From: CAYYJR01 sp964472305
GTDB taxonomy: Bacteria > Armatimonadota > Hebobacteria > CAIYQO01
Reading direction: 5' to 3'
Assembly: GCA_964472305.1 (NCBI GenBank)
Contig: CAYYJR010000001.1
Span: forward strand, 186,001-250,000
Length of the DNA stretch: 64,000 nucleotides
A program made the position numbers and the translations under genes. The notes under the pieces were generated by a model. That model saw only the letters and a program-made list of their open reading frames with translations. It did not search any database and had not been told where the DNA came from. Shown here piece after piece: positions 26,254-37,959 of the stretch (the stretch's first letter is position 1; the number at the start of each line of letters is the position of its first letter).

Positions 26254-27953
26254 ATGAAGCACGATATCGCCTGGTACTGGTTGTCGCGGCGCCTCGCATG
26301 GGTGGCGGCGGTCTTTTCGCTGATCGTCCTCGGCGTGCTGGTCGCCCATCACTGGCGCAGCGTGACGGTGGCGGGAGTGATCGATGGCCAGGTGGCGGCG
26401 CTGCGCGCGCAATTGGCGCGGAGACCGAAAGACGAGGGATTGAAGATGGAAATTCGCCGGGTTGATCTGCGCGTGCGCGAAACGTTTTTCCGCCAGCGTG
26501 CCTTCGTGCGCCTGGGTGGGATGCTGCTGCTGGGTGGGGTGGCGGTGTTGTTGCTGGCGGTGAAGTGTGCCAAGCAGTACCGGGTGAAGTTGCCGTGTCC
26601 GGTTGGCGCGTTGCCTGCCGAGCGCGACATTGCCGCTCGCGGACGTTATGCGGTGCTGCTGGTGGGGGTGCTGCTGGGCGGATTGCTGCTGGGGTTCGCG
26701 TATAGCGCGCATTTGGAGAGCGATGTCGCCGTTGCCGCGCCGAACGCGCCGGCGGATTACCCGAGTACGGCGGAGGTGGCGAAACATTGGCCGCGTTTCC
26801 GTGGTCCGGACGGCAACGCTATCGTGACCGGGGCATACCCGACGGCATGGAACGGCGCGAAGGGCGTGAATATCGTCTGGAAGACGAAAGTACCGCTGCC
26901 GGGTGAGAATTCGCCGGTGGTGTGGGGCGATCGCCTCTTTCTCGCCGGTGCCAACGAGCACCTGCGTGAAGTGTATTGCTACGACACCACCACCGGCAAG
27001 CTGTTGTGGAAACAATCGGTGACCGATCTGTCGTGCGCCGATGCCGGCCCATTGAACGTGATGGCAGACACCGGCTACGCCGCGCCCACCCTGACCACCG
27101 ATGGCACACACGCCGTTGCCATGTTCGCCAACGGCGACCTGGCGTGTTTCGATTACACCGGCAAGCGGTTGTGGGCAAAAAATATGGGCAAACCACAGAA
27201 TATGTATGGTCACGCTACCTCGCTGCTGCTGTATCGCGACCGGCTGTTGTTGCAGTTCGACCAGGGTGATATGGGCGAGGATGGCACATCGGCGCTGCTG
27301 GCGCTGAACGTGGCGACGGGCATGTCGGTGTGGACGGTGAAGCGCAATGTGCCGAATTCGTGGAGTACGCCCATTGTCATCAACACCGGCAAGCGCGAGG
27401 AGTTGATTACCTGTGCCAATCCGTGGGTAATTGCCTACGACCCGGCGACCGGGAAAGAGCTATGGCGCGTGGAATGCCTGGGCGGCGACGTGGCGCCTTC
27501 GCCGGTTTTCGCGGGTGGGCTGATTTTTGTTGCCAATACCGGCGCCAACCTGGCCGCCATCCGTCCCGGCGGCGCGGGGGACGTGACGAAAACCCACGTG
27601 GCATGGATGGCGATGGACGACCTCCCCGATATCGTCAGTCCGGTCAGCAACGGCAGTCTGGTGCTCACCGTGGTTACGTACGGCGTGCTCACCTGCTACG
27701 ACGCGAAAACTGGGAAAAAGGCGTGGACGCACAGTTATGACAACCTGATGTTCCGCTCTTCGCCGACGGTGGTGGGCGACCGTATATATTTGCTGGACGA
27801 GAAGGGCGTCATGCACATTATTGCCGCGGGCCGTGCCTTCAAGGAATTGGGCACGGCAGCGCTGGGTGAACAGTCCAACTGCTCACCTGCGTTCGTTAAT
27901 GGCCGCATCTACGTGCGCGGCAAATACAACCTTTACTGCATCGGAGCGAAATT

Positions 27954-27957
<4 letters not shown>
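26254..27957 (+). CDS. PQQ-like propeller protein with an N-terminal membrane domain
   Basis: The 567-residue protein carries three membrane helices in its first 155 residues (about 12-33, 87-106, 130-150) joined by charged loops, then a complete PQQ-type propeller (160-567) whose opening WPRFRGPDGNAIV and blades such as DTTTGKLLWKQ, YDPATGKELWRVE and YDAKTGKKAWTH match the Planctomycetes/Verrucomicrobia BamB-like family. KCAKQYRVKLPCP between helices 2 and 3 contains two cysteines. GGAGGG lies 9 nt before the start. It sits between the NapH-like protein and the NuoEF fusion, whose start overlaps its stop by ATGA. Exported propeller; ligand unknown. Confidence 0.8.
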
Positions 27958-30341
<2,384 letters not shown>

Positions 30342-30391
30342 ATCCGCGCATCCCCGCGGTTGACCGCCGGGATGGGGACGAGTTGACACCG

Positions 30392-31924
30392 ATGCCAACA
30401 TTAATTATCGATAACCAGCAAATCGCGGTGGAGGAGGGCGTCACGCTCCTCGATGCCGCGCGCCGGTTGGGCATCGCGATTCCCACGCTGTGCCACCTTG
30501 CCGGCCGGGCGCCGTTGACCTCTTGCTTCGTCTGTGTGGTGAAGGTGAACGGCCGCGCGCGGCTGTTGCCGGCCTGCGCGACGCTTGCGGCTGACGGCAT
30601 GGTCGTGGAGAGCGAGACGGCGGAGGTACATGCCGCCCGGCGCACGGCGCTGGAGTTATTGCTGGGCGATCACCTCGGCGATTGCATTGGCCCGTGCCAG
30701 GTGGTCTGCCCGGCGCACATGGATATCCCGGCGATGCTGCGCCATTTGGCTGCTGGGCGCGTCCACGAGGCACTGGTTACCGCTCACGCGCACATCGCGC
30801 TGCCCGCGGTCATGGGCTACATCTGTCCCGCGCCGTGCGAGAAAGGCTGCCGTCGCGCGCTGCACGACGGCGCGGTATCCATCCGCGCGCTGGAACGCCA
30901 TGTTGCCGCGAATGCGACGCATCACCCGGCATGCGCATACCGCACCGGCAAGCGCGTGGCCATCGTCGGCGCCGGGCCGGCTGGGCTGGCGGCGGCGTAT
31001 GCGCTGTGCCAGCAGGGCATCACCCCTGTGCTCTTCGACGCGCGCGAGGAGCCCGGCGGCATGCTGCGCTACGCGGTGCCGGAGGAACGTTTGCCGCGCG
31101 CGGTGCTCGTCGCGGAGATCGAGTCGATCCTTGCGCTGGGCGCCGAATTTCACCCCGGCGTGCGCGTCGGCGTCGATGTCACACTGGAGAATCTACGCCA
31201 ACAGTTTGACGCCGTGCTGTTCGCCGGCGGCGAGTCTGACCCTCCCGCGGAGTTGGAGCGAACAATCCACGGCATCGCGGTGGAGAAGCGCACGCTGCAG
31301 ACGGCATTGCCCGGTGTGTTCGCCGCCGGTGCGGCGGTGCTGCCGTCACGCCAGGCGGTGCGTGCGCTGGGTGATGGACGCGCCGCCGCGCAGGCCATCG
31401 CGCAATACGTGATGGGTGAATCAGTCACCGGCAGCGAGCGCCGCCCGTATACCGTGCACATGGGCCGCCTGCACGCGGAGGAGATCGCGCAACTGCTTGT
31501 CCAGGTGAGCGATGCCGCGCGCAATGAATCCGAGGACGCGTTCACCACCGAGCAGGTGCAACGCGAATGCGCGCGCTGCCTGCATTGCGACTGCCGCAAG
31601 CTGCACGCCTGCGCGTTGCGCGACGCAGCCATCGCCTACAGCGCGGAGCCGGGCAAATACAAAGGCGAACGACGGCACTTCACCTGCGACGCCACCCACC
31701 CGGACGTCATTTACGAGCCCGGCAAGTGCATTGACTGTGGCCGCTGCGTGTTGCTTGCTACCGAGGCCTGCGAGGACTATGGGCTGACTTTCGTCGGCCG
31801 CGGCTTCGATGTGCGTCCCGCCGTGCCGTTCAACGCCGCCATGGCAGACGGCCTGGCAACGGTGGCGCGAGCGTGCGTTGCGGCGTGCCCGACGGGGGCG
31901 TTGGCGATGAAACATACTGAATGA
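30392..31924 (+). CDS. NuoG/GltD-like iron-sulfur flavoprotein lacking the NAD(P)H domain
   Basis: The 510-residue fusion has an N-terminal 2Fe-2S ferredoxin domain (about 1-85; SCFVCVVKV), a GltD-type 4Fe-4S segment (CIGPCQVVCP and CPAPCEKGC), an FAD-binding GltD core (VAIVGAGPAGLAAAYAL), then a NuoG-like cluster region (CARCLHCDC, CIDCGRC, CPTGAL). In GltD/NfnB proteins about 150 residues of NAD(P)H-binding domain with a second GxGxxG separate DAVLFAGG from the closing PGVFA motif; here only about 30 residues do, and the closing motif reads FAAGAAV rather than FAaGD. NADH is presumably handled by the NuoEF partner. A TTG at 30383 behind GGGG is an alternative start. Confidence 0.85.
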   Translation: MPTLIIDNQQIAVEEGVTLLDAARRLGIAIPTLCHLAGRAPLTSCFVCVVKVNGRARLLPACATLAADGMVVESETAEVHAARRTALELLLGDHLGDCIGPCQVVCPAHMDIPAMLRHLAAGRVHEALVTAHAHIALPAVMGYICPAPCEKGCRRALHDGAVSIRALERHVAANATHHPACAYRTGKRVAIVGAGPAGLAAAYALCQQGITPVLFDAREEPGGMLRYAVPEERLPRAVLVAEIESILALGAEFHPGVRVGVDVTLENLRQQFDAVLFAGGESDPPAELERTIHGIAVEKRTLQTALPGVFAAGAAVLPSRQAVRALGDGRAAAQAIAQYVMGESVTGSERRPYTVHMGRLHAEEIAQLLVQVSDAARNESEDAFTTEQVQRECARCLHCDCRKLHACALRDAAIAYSAEPGKYKGERRHFTCDATHPDVIYEPGKCIDCGRCVLLATEACEDYGLTFVGRGFDVRPAVPFNAAMADGLATVARACVAACPTGALAMKHTE

Positions 31925-32043
31925 TGAAGGCGGTATGCGTCCGACAGCCGGTTTGGCATTACCCCATTTTTTTGCGCCGGCAATGCAAAATTAGCGTTTT
32001 TTTGCTACCCTGTGGATATCGAACTTTCGCGTGAGGGATCACC

Positions 32044-33405
32044 ATGGATATTGCCGCGCTCACCCAGAGTCTGCTGTATCATCCGTCAACCGGTGTCATT
32101 GCCGTCTTTGCGGTGCTGATCATTGCGTTCACGATCTGGAGTCGGCAGCGCGGGCCGGCGTTTTATCCGCCGCGCAACCATCGTTTCGTCACCTGGCTGG
32201 CGGCGGACGTACTGTTGCCGCTGATGCTGCGCTACTGGGACAAGGTGGTGCGCGTGGAATTGGACCAGGGCAGCGTGGAGCGATTGCAGGCGTTGCGCAG
32301 CCAACGGGTGGTGCTGTGCCCGAACCATCCCACGCGCGTGGAGCCGGATATCGCGGTGTACCTGTCGCGCATCATGCACGATGAATGGAACTATATGGCC
32401 GCGCGTGAAGTGTTCGATCCCCCGCCCATCGGTTGGCTGCTGCAGCGCCTGGGCGGCTATTCGGTGGTGCGCGGCACGCGCGACACCGATGCCTTTCGCA
32501 CCACGCGCCAGTTGCTGGCGGAAGGCAAGCGCTGGCTGGTGCTCTTCCCTGAGGGCGAGACGCTGGGGCAAAACGATACGCTGGGCTTGTTCCAGTCCGG
32601 CGTCGTCCAATTCGCCTTTTGGGCGCTGGAGGATTTGGCGAAACAGGGGACGTATCCATCGCTTTACCTGGCGCCGGTCGCCATCAAGTATGTGTTCCTG
32701 AGCGATCAACGCGCCGAACTGGCACGCACGCTGGCGCGACTGGAGCGGAAACTCGCCATCGCCGACACGCAGGGCGATCTGTATGCGCGCCTGCGCCGCG
32801 TGGGCGAGGAGGTGCTCGCGACGGCCGAGCGCAAATACGGCGAGTGCCCGGCAGAGGACGCCACCTTCAACAACCGCGTGCAGCACATGAAGGAAGTGAT
32901 CGTCGGGAAAGTGGCCAAAGAACTGGGCGTGACGATGCGCCCGGAAGTGGCGCTGCTGGAGCGCATCCGTGCACTGTTTAACGCGGTAGACCGCATCGTG
33001 CAGGAAGAACCGGCCGGCAACGACTACGAACGGCGCCTGCAAAACGAGCGCCAGCAGCACGCGCGCGGCCTCTATCACGACCTGTGGCGGGCACTGCGCT
33101 TCGTAGTCACCTTTGACGGCTACGTGCGCGAAACGATGACCATGGAGCGCTTCATGGAACTGGTCATCCGGCTGGAAACCGAAGTGTTCGGCAGGTCGCG
33201 CTGGCGTGGCCCGCGCAAGGCGGTCGTGCAGGTGGGCGCGCCTATTGACCTTACCGCGCGCTGGGAGGAATACCAGGCCGATAAACGGGGAACGGTAACC
33301 ACAGTCACCCGCGAGTTGGAACACGCGGTGCGGGCGATGCTCCACGAGCTAAGCCGGCATTCAACACCGTTGGCGACGAGTGGGACAGTGTTGAGTGACC
33401 GGTGA
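32044..33405 (+). CDS. PlsC-like acyltransferase with altered HX4D motif
   Basis: The 453-residue protein has one N-terminal membrane helix (about 15-34) and a lysophospholipid-acyltransferase domain (about 60-260): substrate loop LCPNHPTRVEPD and the FPEGETLG motif are clear. The catalytic motif should read NHxxxxD; here the residue four positions after His plus one is Glu (H-P-T-R-V-E), with Asp two further on. The last 190 residues are helical and unlike standard PlsC. It probably acylates a lipid or lipid-like carrier at the membrane. GAGGG lies just ahead of the ATG. Confidence 0.8.
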   Translation: MDIAALTQSLLYHPSTGVIAVFAVLIIAFTIWSRQRGPAFYPPRNHRFVTWLAADVLLPLMLRYWDKVVRVELDQGSVERLQALRSQRVVLCPNHPTRVEPDIAVYLSRIMHDEWNYMAAREVFDPPPIGWLLQRLGGYSVVRGTRDTDAFRTTRQLLAEGKRWLVLFPEGETLGQNDTLGLFQSGVVQFAFWALEDLAKQGTYPSLYLAPVAIKYVFLSDQRAELARTLARLERKLAIADTQGDLYARLRRVGEEVLATAERKYGECPAEDATFNNRVQHMKEVIVGKVAKELGVTMRPEVALLERIRALFNAVDRIVQEEPAGNDYERRLQNERQQHARGLYHDLWRALRFVVTFDGYVRETMTMERFMELVIRLETEVFGRSRWRGPRKAVVQVGAPIDLTARWEEYQADKRGTVTTVTRELEHAVRAMLHELSRHSTPLATSGTVLSDR

Positions 33406-33478
33406 CTGGAGACGAGAGGCTGGGGGAGGGATTCCAGCTAATGACCACCCTGGCGACTACAGTGGCAGGTAAGATGCG

Positions 33479-34177
33479 ATGACGAACACCAAAATCCTGG
33501 TCCTGACAGACATTGCGAAATCATACCCCGCGCCGGAGGGGGAGACGATGATTCTGCGCGGGGTGTCGCTGACCGCCGCGCCGGGCGCTACGCTGGCGAT
33601 TGTCGGGCCGTCGGGATCGGGGAAGAGCACGTTGCTGAATATTATCGGCACGCTCGACGCGCCCACTGCCGGCAGCGTGCGGTTGGGCGAAACAGAAGTT
33701 ACCGCGCTGCGGGGTGACGCGCTGGCGGCGTTTCGCGCGGGGTGCGTCGGTTTCGTCTTTCAGGAGCACCACCTGCTGCCGCAGCTCACGGCGTTGGAGA
33801 ACGTACTGCTGCCGAAGCTGGCTGCCGGGCCCACCGCGCAGGCATCTGCTCGTGCCCGCGCGTTGCTGGAGCGGGTGGGGGTGGCGTCGCGCGCGGATGC
33901 CTTCCCGGCGCAGCTTTCCGGCGGCGAACGCCAGCGGGTGGCGATTGCCCGTGCGCTCATCAATGGCGCCGGATTGCTGTTGTGCGACGAACCCACCGGC
34001 AACCTGGATGGCGACACCGGCGCGGCGATCATCGACCTGTTCCTGGAATTGGCCCGTGAAGGCGTGACGGTGCTGATGGTGACACATAACCTGGCGTTGG
34101 CTGCGCGTTGCGCGCAATGCCTGGAACTGCGCCACGGGACACTCGTGCCGCGCGCGCTGCCGGCGATGGAGGAGTAG
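33479..34177 (+). CDS. ABC transporter ATPase (LolD/MacB type)
   Basis: The 232-residue ATPase has Walker A GPSGSGKST (about 42-50), a Q-loop in FVFQEHHLLPQLT, the signature LSGGERQRVAIARAL, Walker B LLLCDEPTGNLD and the H-loop in MVTHN. The DEPTGNLD and QxxxLLPxLTxxEN wording is diagnostic of the MacB/LolD/FtsE group, which drives mechanotransmission rather than classical transport. Its stop is 2 nt before the GTG of the FtsX-type permease, so the two form one exporter. Confidence 0.95.
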   Translation: MTNTKILVLTDIAKSYPAPEGETMILRGVSLTAAPGATLAIVGPSGSGKSTLLNIIGTLDAPTAGSVRLGETEVTALRGDALAAFRAGCVGFVFQEHHLLPQLTALENVLLPKLAAGPTAQASARARALLERVGVASRADAFPAQLSGGERQRVAIARALINGAGLLLCDEPTGNLDGDTGAAIIDLFLELAREGVTVLMVTHNLALAARCAQCLELRHGTLVPRALPAMEE

Positions 34178-34179
34178 CA

Positions 34180-37100
34180 GTGGGTCTCTGGCACGTGATA
34201 CTCCGCGGGTTGTGGCATTACCGGCGCACGGGCCTGGTGGTCATCATCGGACTGGCCGTGGCGACCGCGGTCATCACTGGCTCGCTCATTGTCGGCGCTT
34301 CCGTTTCCGGCAGTATCCGCGACACCGCCCTCGCGCGCCTGGGCAATATCAGCTTCGCGCAGACCAGCCGCAGCTACTTTCGCGCGGCGCTGGCGGATCA
34401 GATGGCACACGAGAAGAAAGGTCTGCGAATCACGCCGCTTATTCTCACCAACGGCGCGGCGAAGAACGCGACGAGTGGGGCGACACAGCCCAACGTGCAG
34501 GTGGTCGGTGTCGAGACCGGCTTCTGGGCGCTGTTCCCCGGCGCCGCCGATCCCGGATTGACCGGGCGCGAGATCGCTGTCAACGCCACGCTGGCGCGCG
34601 AGTTGGGAGTACAACAGGGCGATAGTGTGCTGCTGAACGTGGATCATGCGGGCACTATCGCCCCCGACGCGCTCTTTGCTCGCCGCACGCGTGAAGATAC
34701 GGTGCGCACCCTGCGCCTGCGCGTCCGCGCGGTATTGCCCGACGCCGGCGCCGGTGGTTTTACATTACGGACGGGCACCGAGATGCCGCGCAACCTGTTT
34801 GTCGCGCAGCCGTGGCTGCAGACCGCACTCGACAAACCGGGCAAGGCCAATACGCTGCTTTACGCCTTTTCGTCGTCAGTCAATGTAAGCGCAGTGAAGG
34901 CAGCATCAGTCTATCCCGATTCCCGGCATCTCCGCTGGAGCGACTGTGGGCTGTCGCTGACGACAAATGCGACGCAGAACTACCTGGCGTTGACGAGCGA
35001 GCAACTGCTGCTGGGTAACCAACTGATACAGACGGTGCGACACAGTGCCAAACCACTGGGAAAGGTTGCCGACACCTCCGTCTACCTGGCAACAGCCATC
35101 CGCCAGCTTCCGAAGGCAAAAGATATGCCGGCGCCTGCCACCTGGTACGCGCTCATCGCCGCCGTCGAACCGCTGCAGCCGTTCCAGTTTCAGGCCGGGG
35201 GCGCGAAACCGCTGGCAAAAGACGGCATCTGGTTGAACGCGTGGGCGGCGTTGGATTTGCACGCTCGCGTCGGCGACCGGGTAGCGCTCGATTATCTGGT
35301 TCCCACTCGTGAAGGCACCTTCCGCACCGCCACCGCGACACTGACGGTGGAAGGCATCGTGCTGATCGCCGGGCCGGCCGACGATCGTGGGTTGATGCCG
35401 GAAATCGACGGCATCACCGGCGCGAAGACTATCGACGAATGGTCACCGCCCTTCCCGCTCGACCTGCGCCGGGTGACGCCGCGTGACGAGGAGTACTGGA
35501 ACCGTTACCGCACGACTCCGAAGGCGTTCGTCAGTCCGGAACTGACGAAGGTGATGTGGGCTGCCGGCTCCGCCGGGCAGCGTGGCGACTGGGTAACCTC
35601 GCTGCGCATCGCGCCCAAGCATGGAAGCGACCTGGCGGCGTTGCAGCGCAAATTGCAGGGCGCATTTCACCCGAATCCTTTCACGTTTCTTCCGGTGCGC
35701 GAACAGGCGCTGCAGGCATCGCAAGGCACCACCGACTTCGGCCAGTTGTTCCTGGGAATGAGTTTCTTCCTGGTGCTGGCGGCGGCGGGGCTGGCAGCGA
35801 TGCTGATGCGATTGACGGTGGAGCGGCGCGCGGCGGAGGCGGGCATCATGCTGGCGTGCGGCGTGCCTCCGCGGACGATGGCGTGGGCGCTGCGCGGTGA
35901 AGGAGCCGTGCTCACCGTGCTCGGTGTGCTGCTCGGTGTGCCCCTGGGCGTGCTCTACGCGTGTGGCATCCTGCACGCGCTTGCCACCTGGTGGATCAAC
36001 GCGGTGGGCACGTCGGCGTTGTGGCTGCACCTCACCGGCGACAGCCTGCGCGATGGCGGTCTGTCCGGGTTGGTCATCGGTGGGCTGGCGCTGGCGTGGA
36101 GCGTGCGTCGCTTCGGGCGTGCACGCATACTCGAACTGCTGGCGGGCTGGCAGGCGCCGCGCATCGCACCGCGCGGCGGTGCGCGGATGCTGGCGCGGTG
36201 GTCGCTGATCGGCCTGCTGGCGGTGACGGCCGTGTTATTGTTACTGGGAGCGATCGGCAAGGCGCCTGCCGAGGAGACCTTCTTCGGTATCGGCGCTGCA
36301 CTGCTGACCGGCGGATTCTTCGGCGCCTATCTGGCGCTGACTCGGGCGGTAGAGCAGCGCATCACCGCGCCCACGCTGTGGCGGCTGGCGATGCGCGCCA
36401 TGGCCGCCAACCGCGGGCGCAGCTTGCTGGTACTGGGATTGCTGGCAGGTGCGAGCTTTATCATCGTCACCGTGGCGGTCAACGCGCGCGATTTCTCGCG
36501 CCTCGATGTGTTCGACCGCCGCTCCGGCGCCGGCGGCTTCGCGCTGCGGGCGGAATCGACGCTGCCCATCCGCCTCGACTTCAGCACCCCTGCCGGGCGC
36601 AAACATTTGGGCTTTTCCCCCGAGGATGAACGATTCTTCGCCGGCACGCGCGTTTATCCGCTGCTCATCAGCCCCGGCGACGACATTAGTTGCCTGAACC
36701 TCGCCCGTTCGCAGCAACCGCGCGTGCTGGGCTTGAGCCCGGCGTTCATCAACCGCGGCGGATTTTCTGTCATAACCAAGGAGAAACGCGATAATCCGTG
36801 GCAGATGTTGCCTGAGCATGAAGTGAGATTTCCCACGGATGATAGAGTGCATTTATCAACTCCTGCTCCTGTCTCCGTCTTCTGCGATGCCGATAGCGTG
36901 ATGTGGTCGTTGCACTCCCACCTGGGTGGAGAGCTGTACCTTCGGGATTCGTCAGCGAAGTATGGAACTCATGCACAATACGATGGCCTTCTTCCCGGCA
37001 GCATCTTCGCCGGCGAGTTGCTCATCGCGGAGCAGCATCTACGCCGGTTGTTCCCCGATGTGACGATACCGCGCTATTTCCTCATCGAGACGCCGCGCGA

Positions 37101-37587
37101 CAAAGAACAGGCGGTGGCGGACGCGCTGCGCCGCACCCTGGGCGATTTTGGATTGGAAGTGCGTGGCACGCGCGAACTGTTGAACGCCTACATCGGTGTG
37201 CAGAACACCTACCTGGCCACCTTCCTCGCGCTGGGCGGGCTGGGCTTGCTGCTCGGTACGCTGGGGCTGACGGCGGTGCTGTTGCGTAATGCCTTCGAGC
37301 GCCGCCGCGAATTCGCGTTGTTGCTGGCAACCGGGTTCACACGCGACGACTTGACACGACTGCTGTTGCTGGAGAACGCGGGGCTGTTGCTCGCGGGGCT
37401 GCTGTGCGGCATCATCTCCGCGCTGACCGCCACCGCCCCGCACCTGGCTTCGGTGCAAGCGAAAGTCAACTGGGGGGCGTTGACTGCCGTGCTCGTTGCC
37501 ATTCTCACCGTCGGATTGGGCTCTTGCACCCTCGCCGCCCGCGCCGCCGTGCGCGGCAACCTGCTGGCGGCGTTGCGGGAGGAATGA
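34180..37587 (+). CDS. Large FtsX-type permease of a LolD/MacB-like exporter
   Basis: The 1135-residue protein has an N-terminal membrane helix (about 16-38) and long extracytoplasmic domain, a central FtsX unit with several helices (about 520-770), a second extracytoplasmic domain and a final FtsX unit (about 1005-1130, with FERRREFALLLATGFT typical of FtsX coupling helices). This two-unit arrangement is that of single-chain LolCE/MacB-like permeases found outside Proteobacteria; it is much longer than MacB. With the ATPase it may extract lipoproteins or export peptides. GTG start behind GGAGG, 2 nt after the ATPase. Confidence 0.88.
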   Translation: MGLWHVILRGLWHYRRTGLVVIIGLAVATAVITGSLIVGASVSGSIRDTALARLGNISFAQTSRSYFRAALADQMAHEKKGLRITPLILTNGAAKNATSGATQPNVQVVGVETGFWALFPGAADPGLTGREIAVNATLARELGVQQGDSVLLNVDHAGTIAPDALFARRTREDTVRTLRLRVRAVLPDAGAGGFTLRTGTEMPRNLFVAQPWLQTALDKPGKANTLLYAFSSSVNVSAVKAASVYPDSRHLRWSDCGLSLTTNATQNYLALTSEQLLLGNQLIQTVRHSAKPLGKVADTSVYLATAIRQLPKAKDMPAPATWYALIAAVEPLQPFQFQAGGAKPLAKDGIWLNAWAALDLHARVGDRVALDYLVPTREGTFRTATATLTVEGIVLIAGPADDRGLMPEIDGITGAKTIDEWSPPFPLDLRRVTPRDEEYWNRYRTTPKAFVSPELTKVMWAAGSAGQRGDWVTSLRIAPKHGSDLAALQRKLQGAFHPNPFTFLPVREQALQASQGTTDFGQLFLGMSFFLVLAAAGLAAMLMRLTVERRAAEAGIMLACGVPPRTMAWALRGEGAVLTVLGVLLGVPLGVLYACGILHALATWWINAVGTSALWLHLTGDSLRDGGLSGLVIGGLALAWSVRRFGRARILELLAGWQAPRIAPRGGARMLARWSLIGLLAVTAVLLLLGAIGKAPAEETFFGIGAALLTGGFFGAYLALTRAVEQRITAPTLWRLAMRAMAANRGRSLLVLGLLAGASFIIVTVAVNARDFSRLDVFDRRSGAGGFALRAESTLPIRLDFSTPAGRKHLGFSPEDERFFAGTRVYPLLISPGDDISCLNLARSQQPRVLGLSPAFINRGGFSVITKEKRDNPWQMLPEHEVRFPTDDRVHLSTPAPVSVFCDADSVMWSLHSHLGGELYLRDSSAKYGTHAQYDGLLPGSIFAGELLIAEQHLRRLFPDVTIPRYFLIETPRDKEQAVADALRRTLGDFGLEVRGTRELLNAYIGVQNTYLATFLALGGLGLLLGTLGLTAVLLRNAFERRREFALLLATGFTRDDLTRLLLLENAGLLLAGLLCGIISALTATAPHLASVQAKVNWGALTAVLVAILTVGLGSCTLAARAAVRGNLLAALREE

Positions 37588-37688
37588 CGGCTGCGGAATC
37601 GCAGAGGCAGGAAGGCACCGCGAATCATTATCATGGATTCGGCAAGTGGCAGTTTTACTCCATGCGCGATACGAGAGAATCGGCGTGG

Positions 37689-37778
37689 CATGGGCATCCC
37701 GCCCGTGAAGGCTACCAGAGCCTTCCGGACTGCGCATCGCTGCCGAAGCCTGGTGCAAGCATGGCACAGGCATGCTTG
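37689..37778. repeat. Cluster of three hairpins, dispersed-repeat candidate
   Basis: Three consecutive inverted repeats lie between the permease and propeller genes: 37689-37695 with 37701-37707 (one G-T pair), 37707-37713 with 37719-37725 (arm GAAGGCT), and 37756-37763 with 37771-37778 (arm CAAGCATG). Read on the minus strand the block encodes a phrase starting SLHGRDAHAT, which I recall from spurious hypothetical proteins overlapping dispersed repeats in several environmental phyla. Confidence 0.5.
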
Positions 37779-37878
37779 ACTGTCACGTTCTGCTGTCGCT
37801 TAGCGAGTACGGGAAACTCGGCCGCAGACGCACCGGGGAATGTAAATGCAAAATGTGTATCAGCAAAAAATGGAAACT

Positions 37879-37938
37879 GACACGAATTTTTCGAAAATCG
37901 GCTTGCTTGAGAACAGTGGTGACCTGAAAATTCGTGTC
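37879..37938. repeat. 12-bp perfect inverted repeat
   Basis: GACACGAATTTT at 37879-37890 is repeated in reverse complement at 37927-37938, with a 36-nt spacer. It ends 21 nt before the likely start of the propeller gene and could be a repeat remnant or a regulatory site. Confidence 0.4.
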
Positions 37939-37959
37939 CGTCCACACTTTCTGCGGGTG

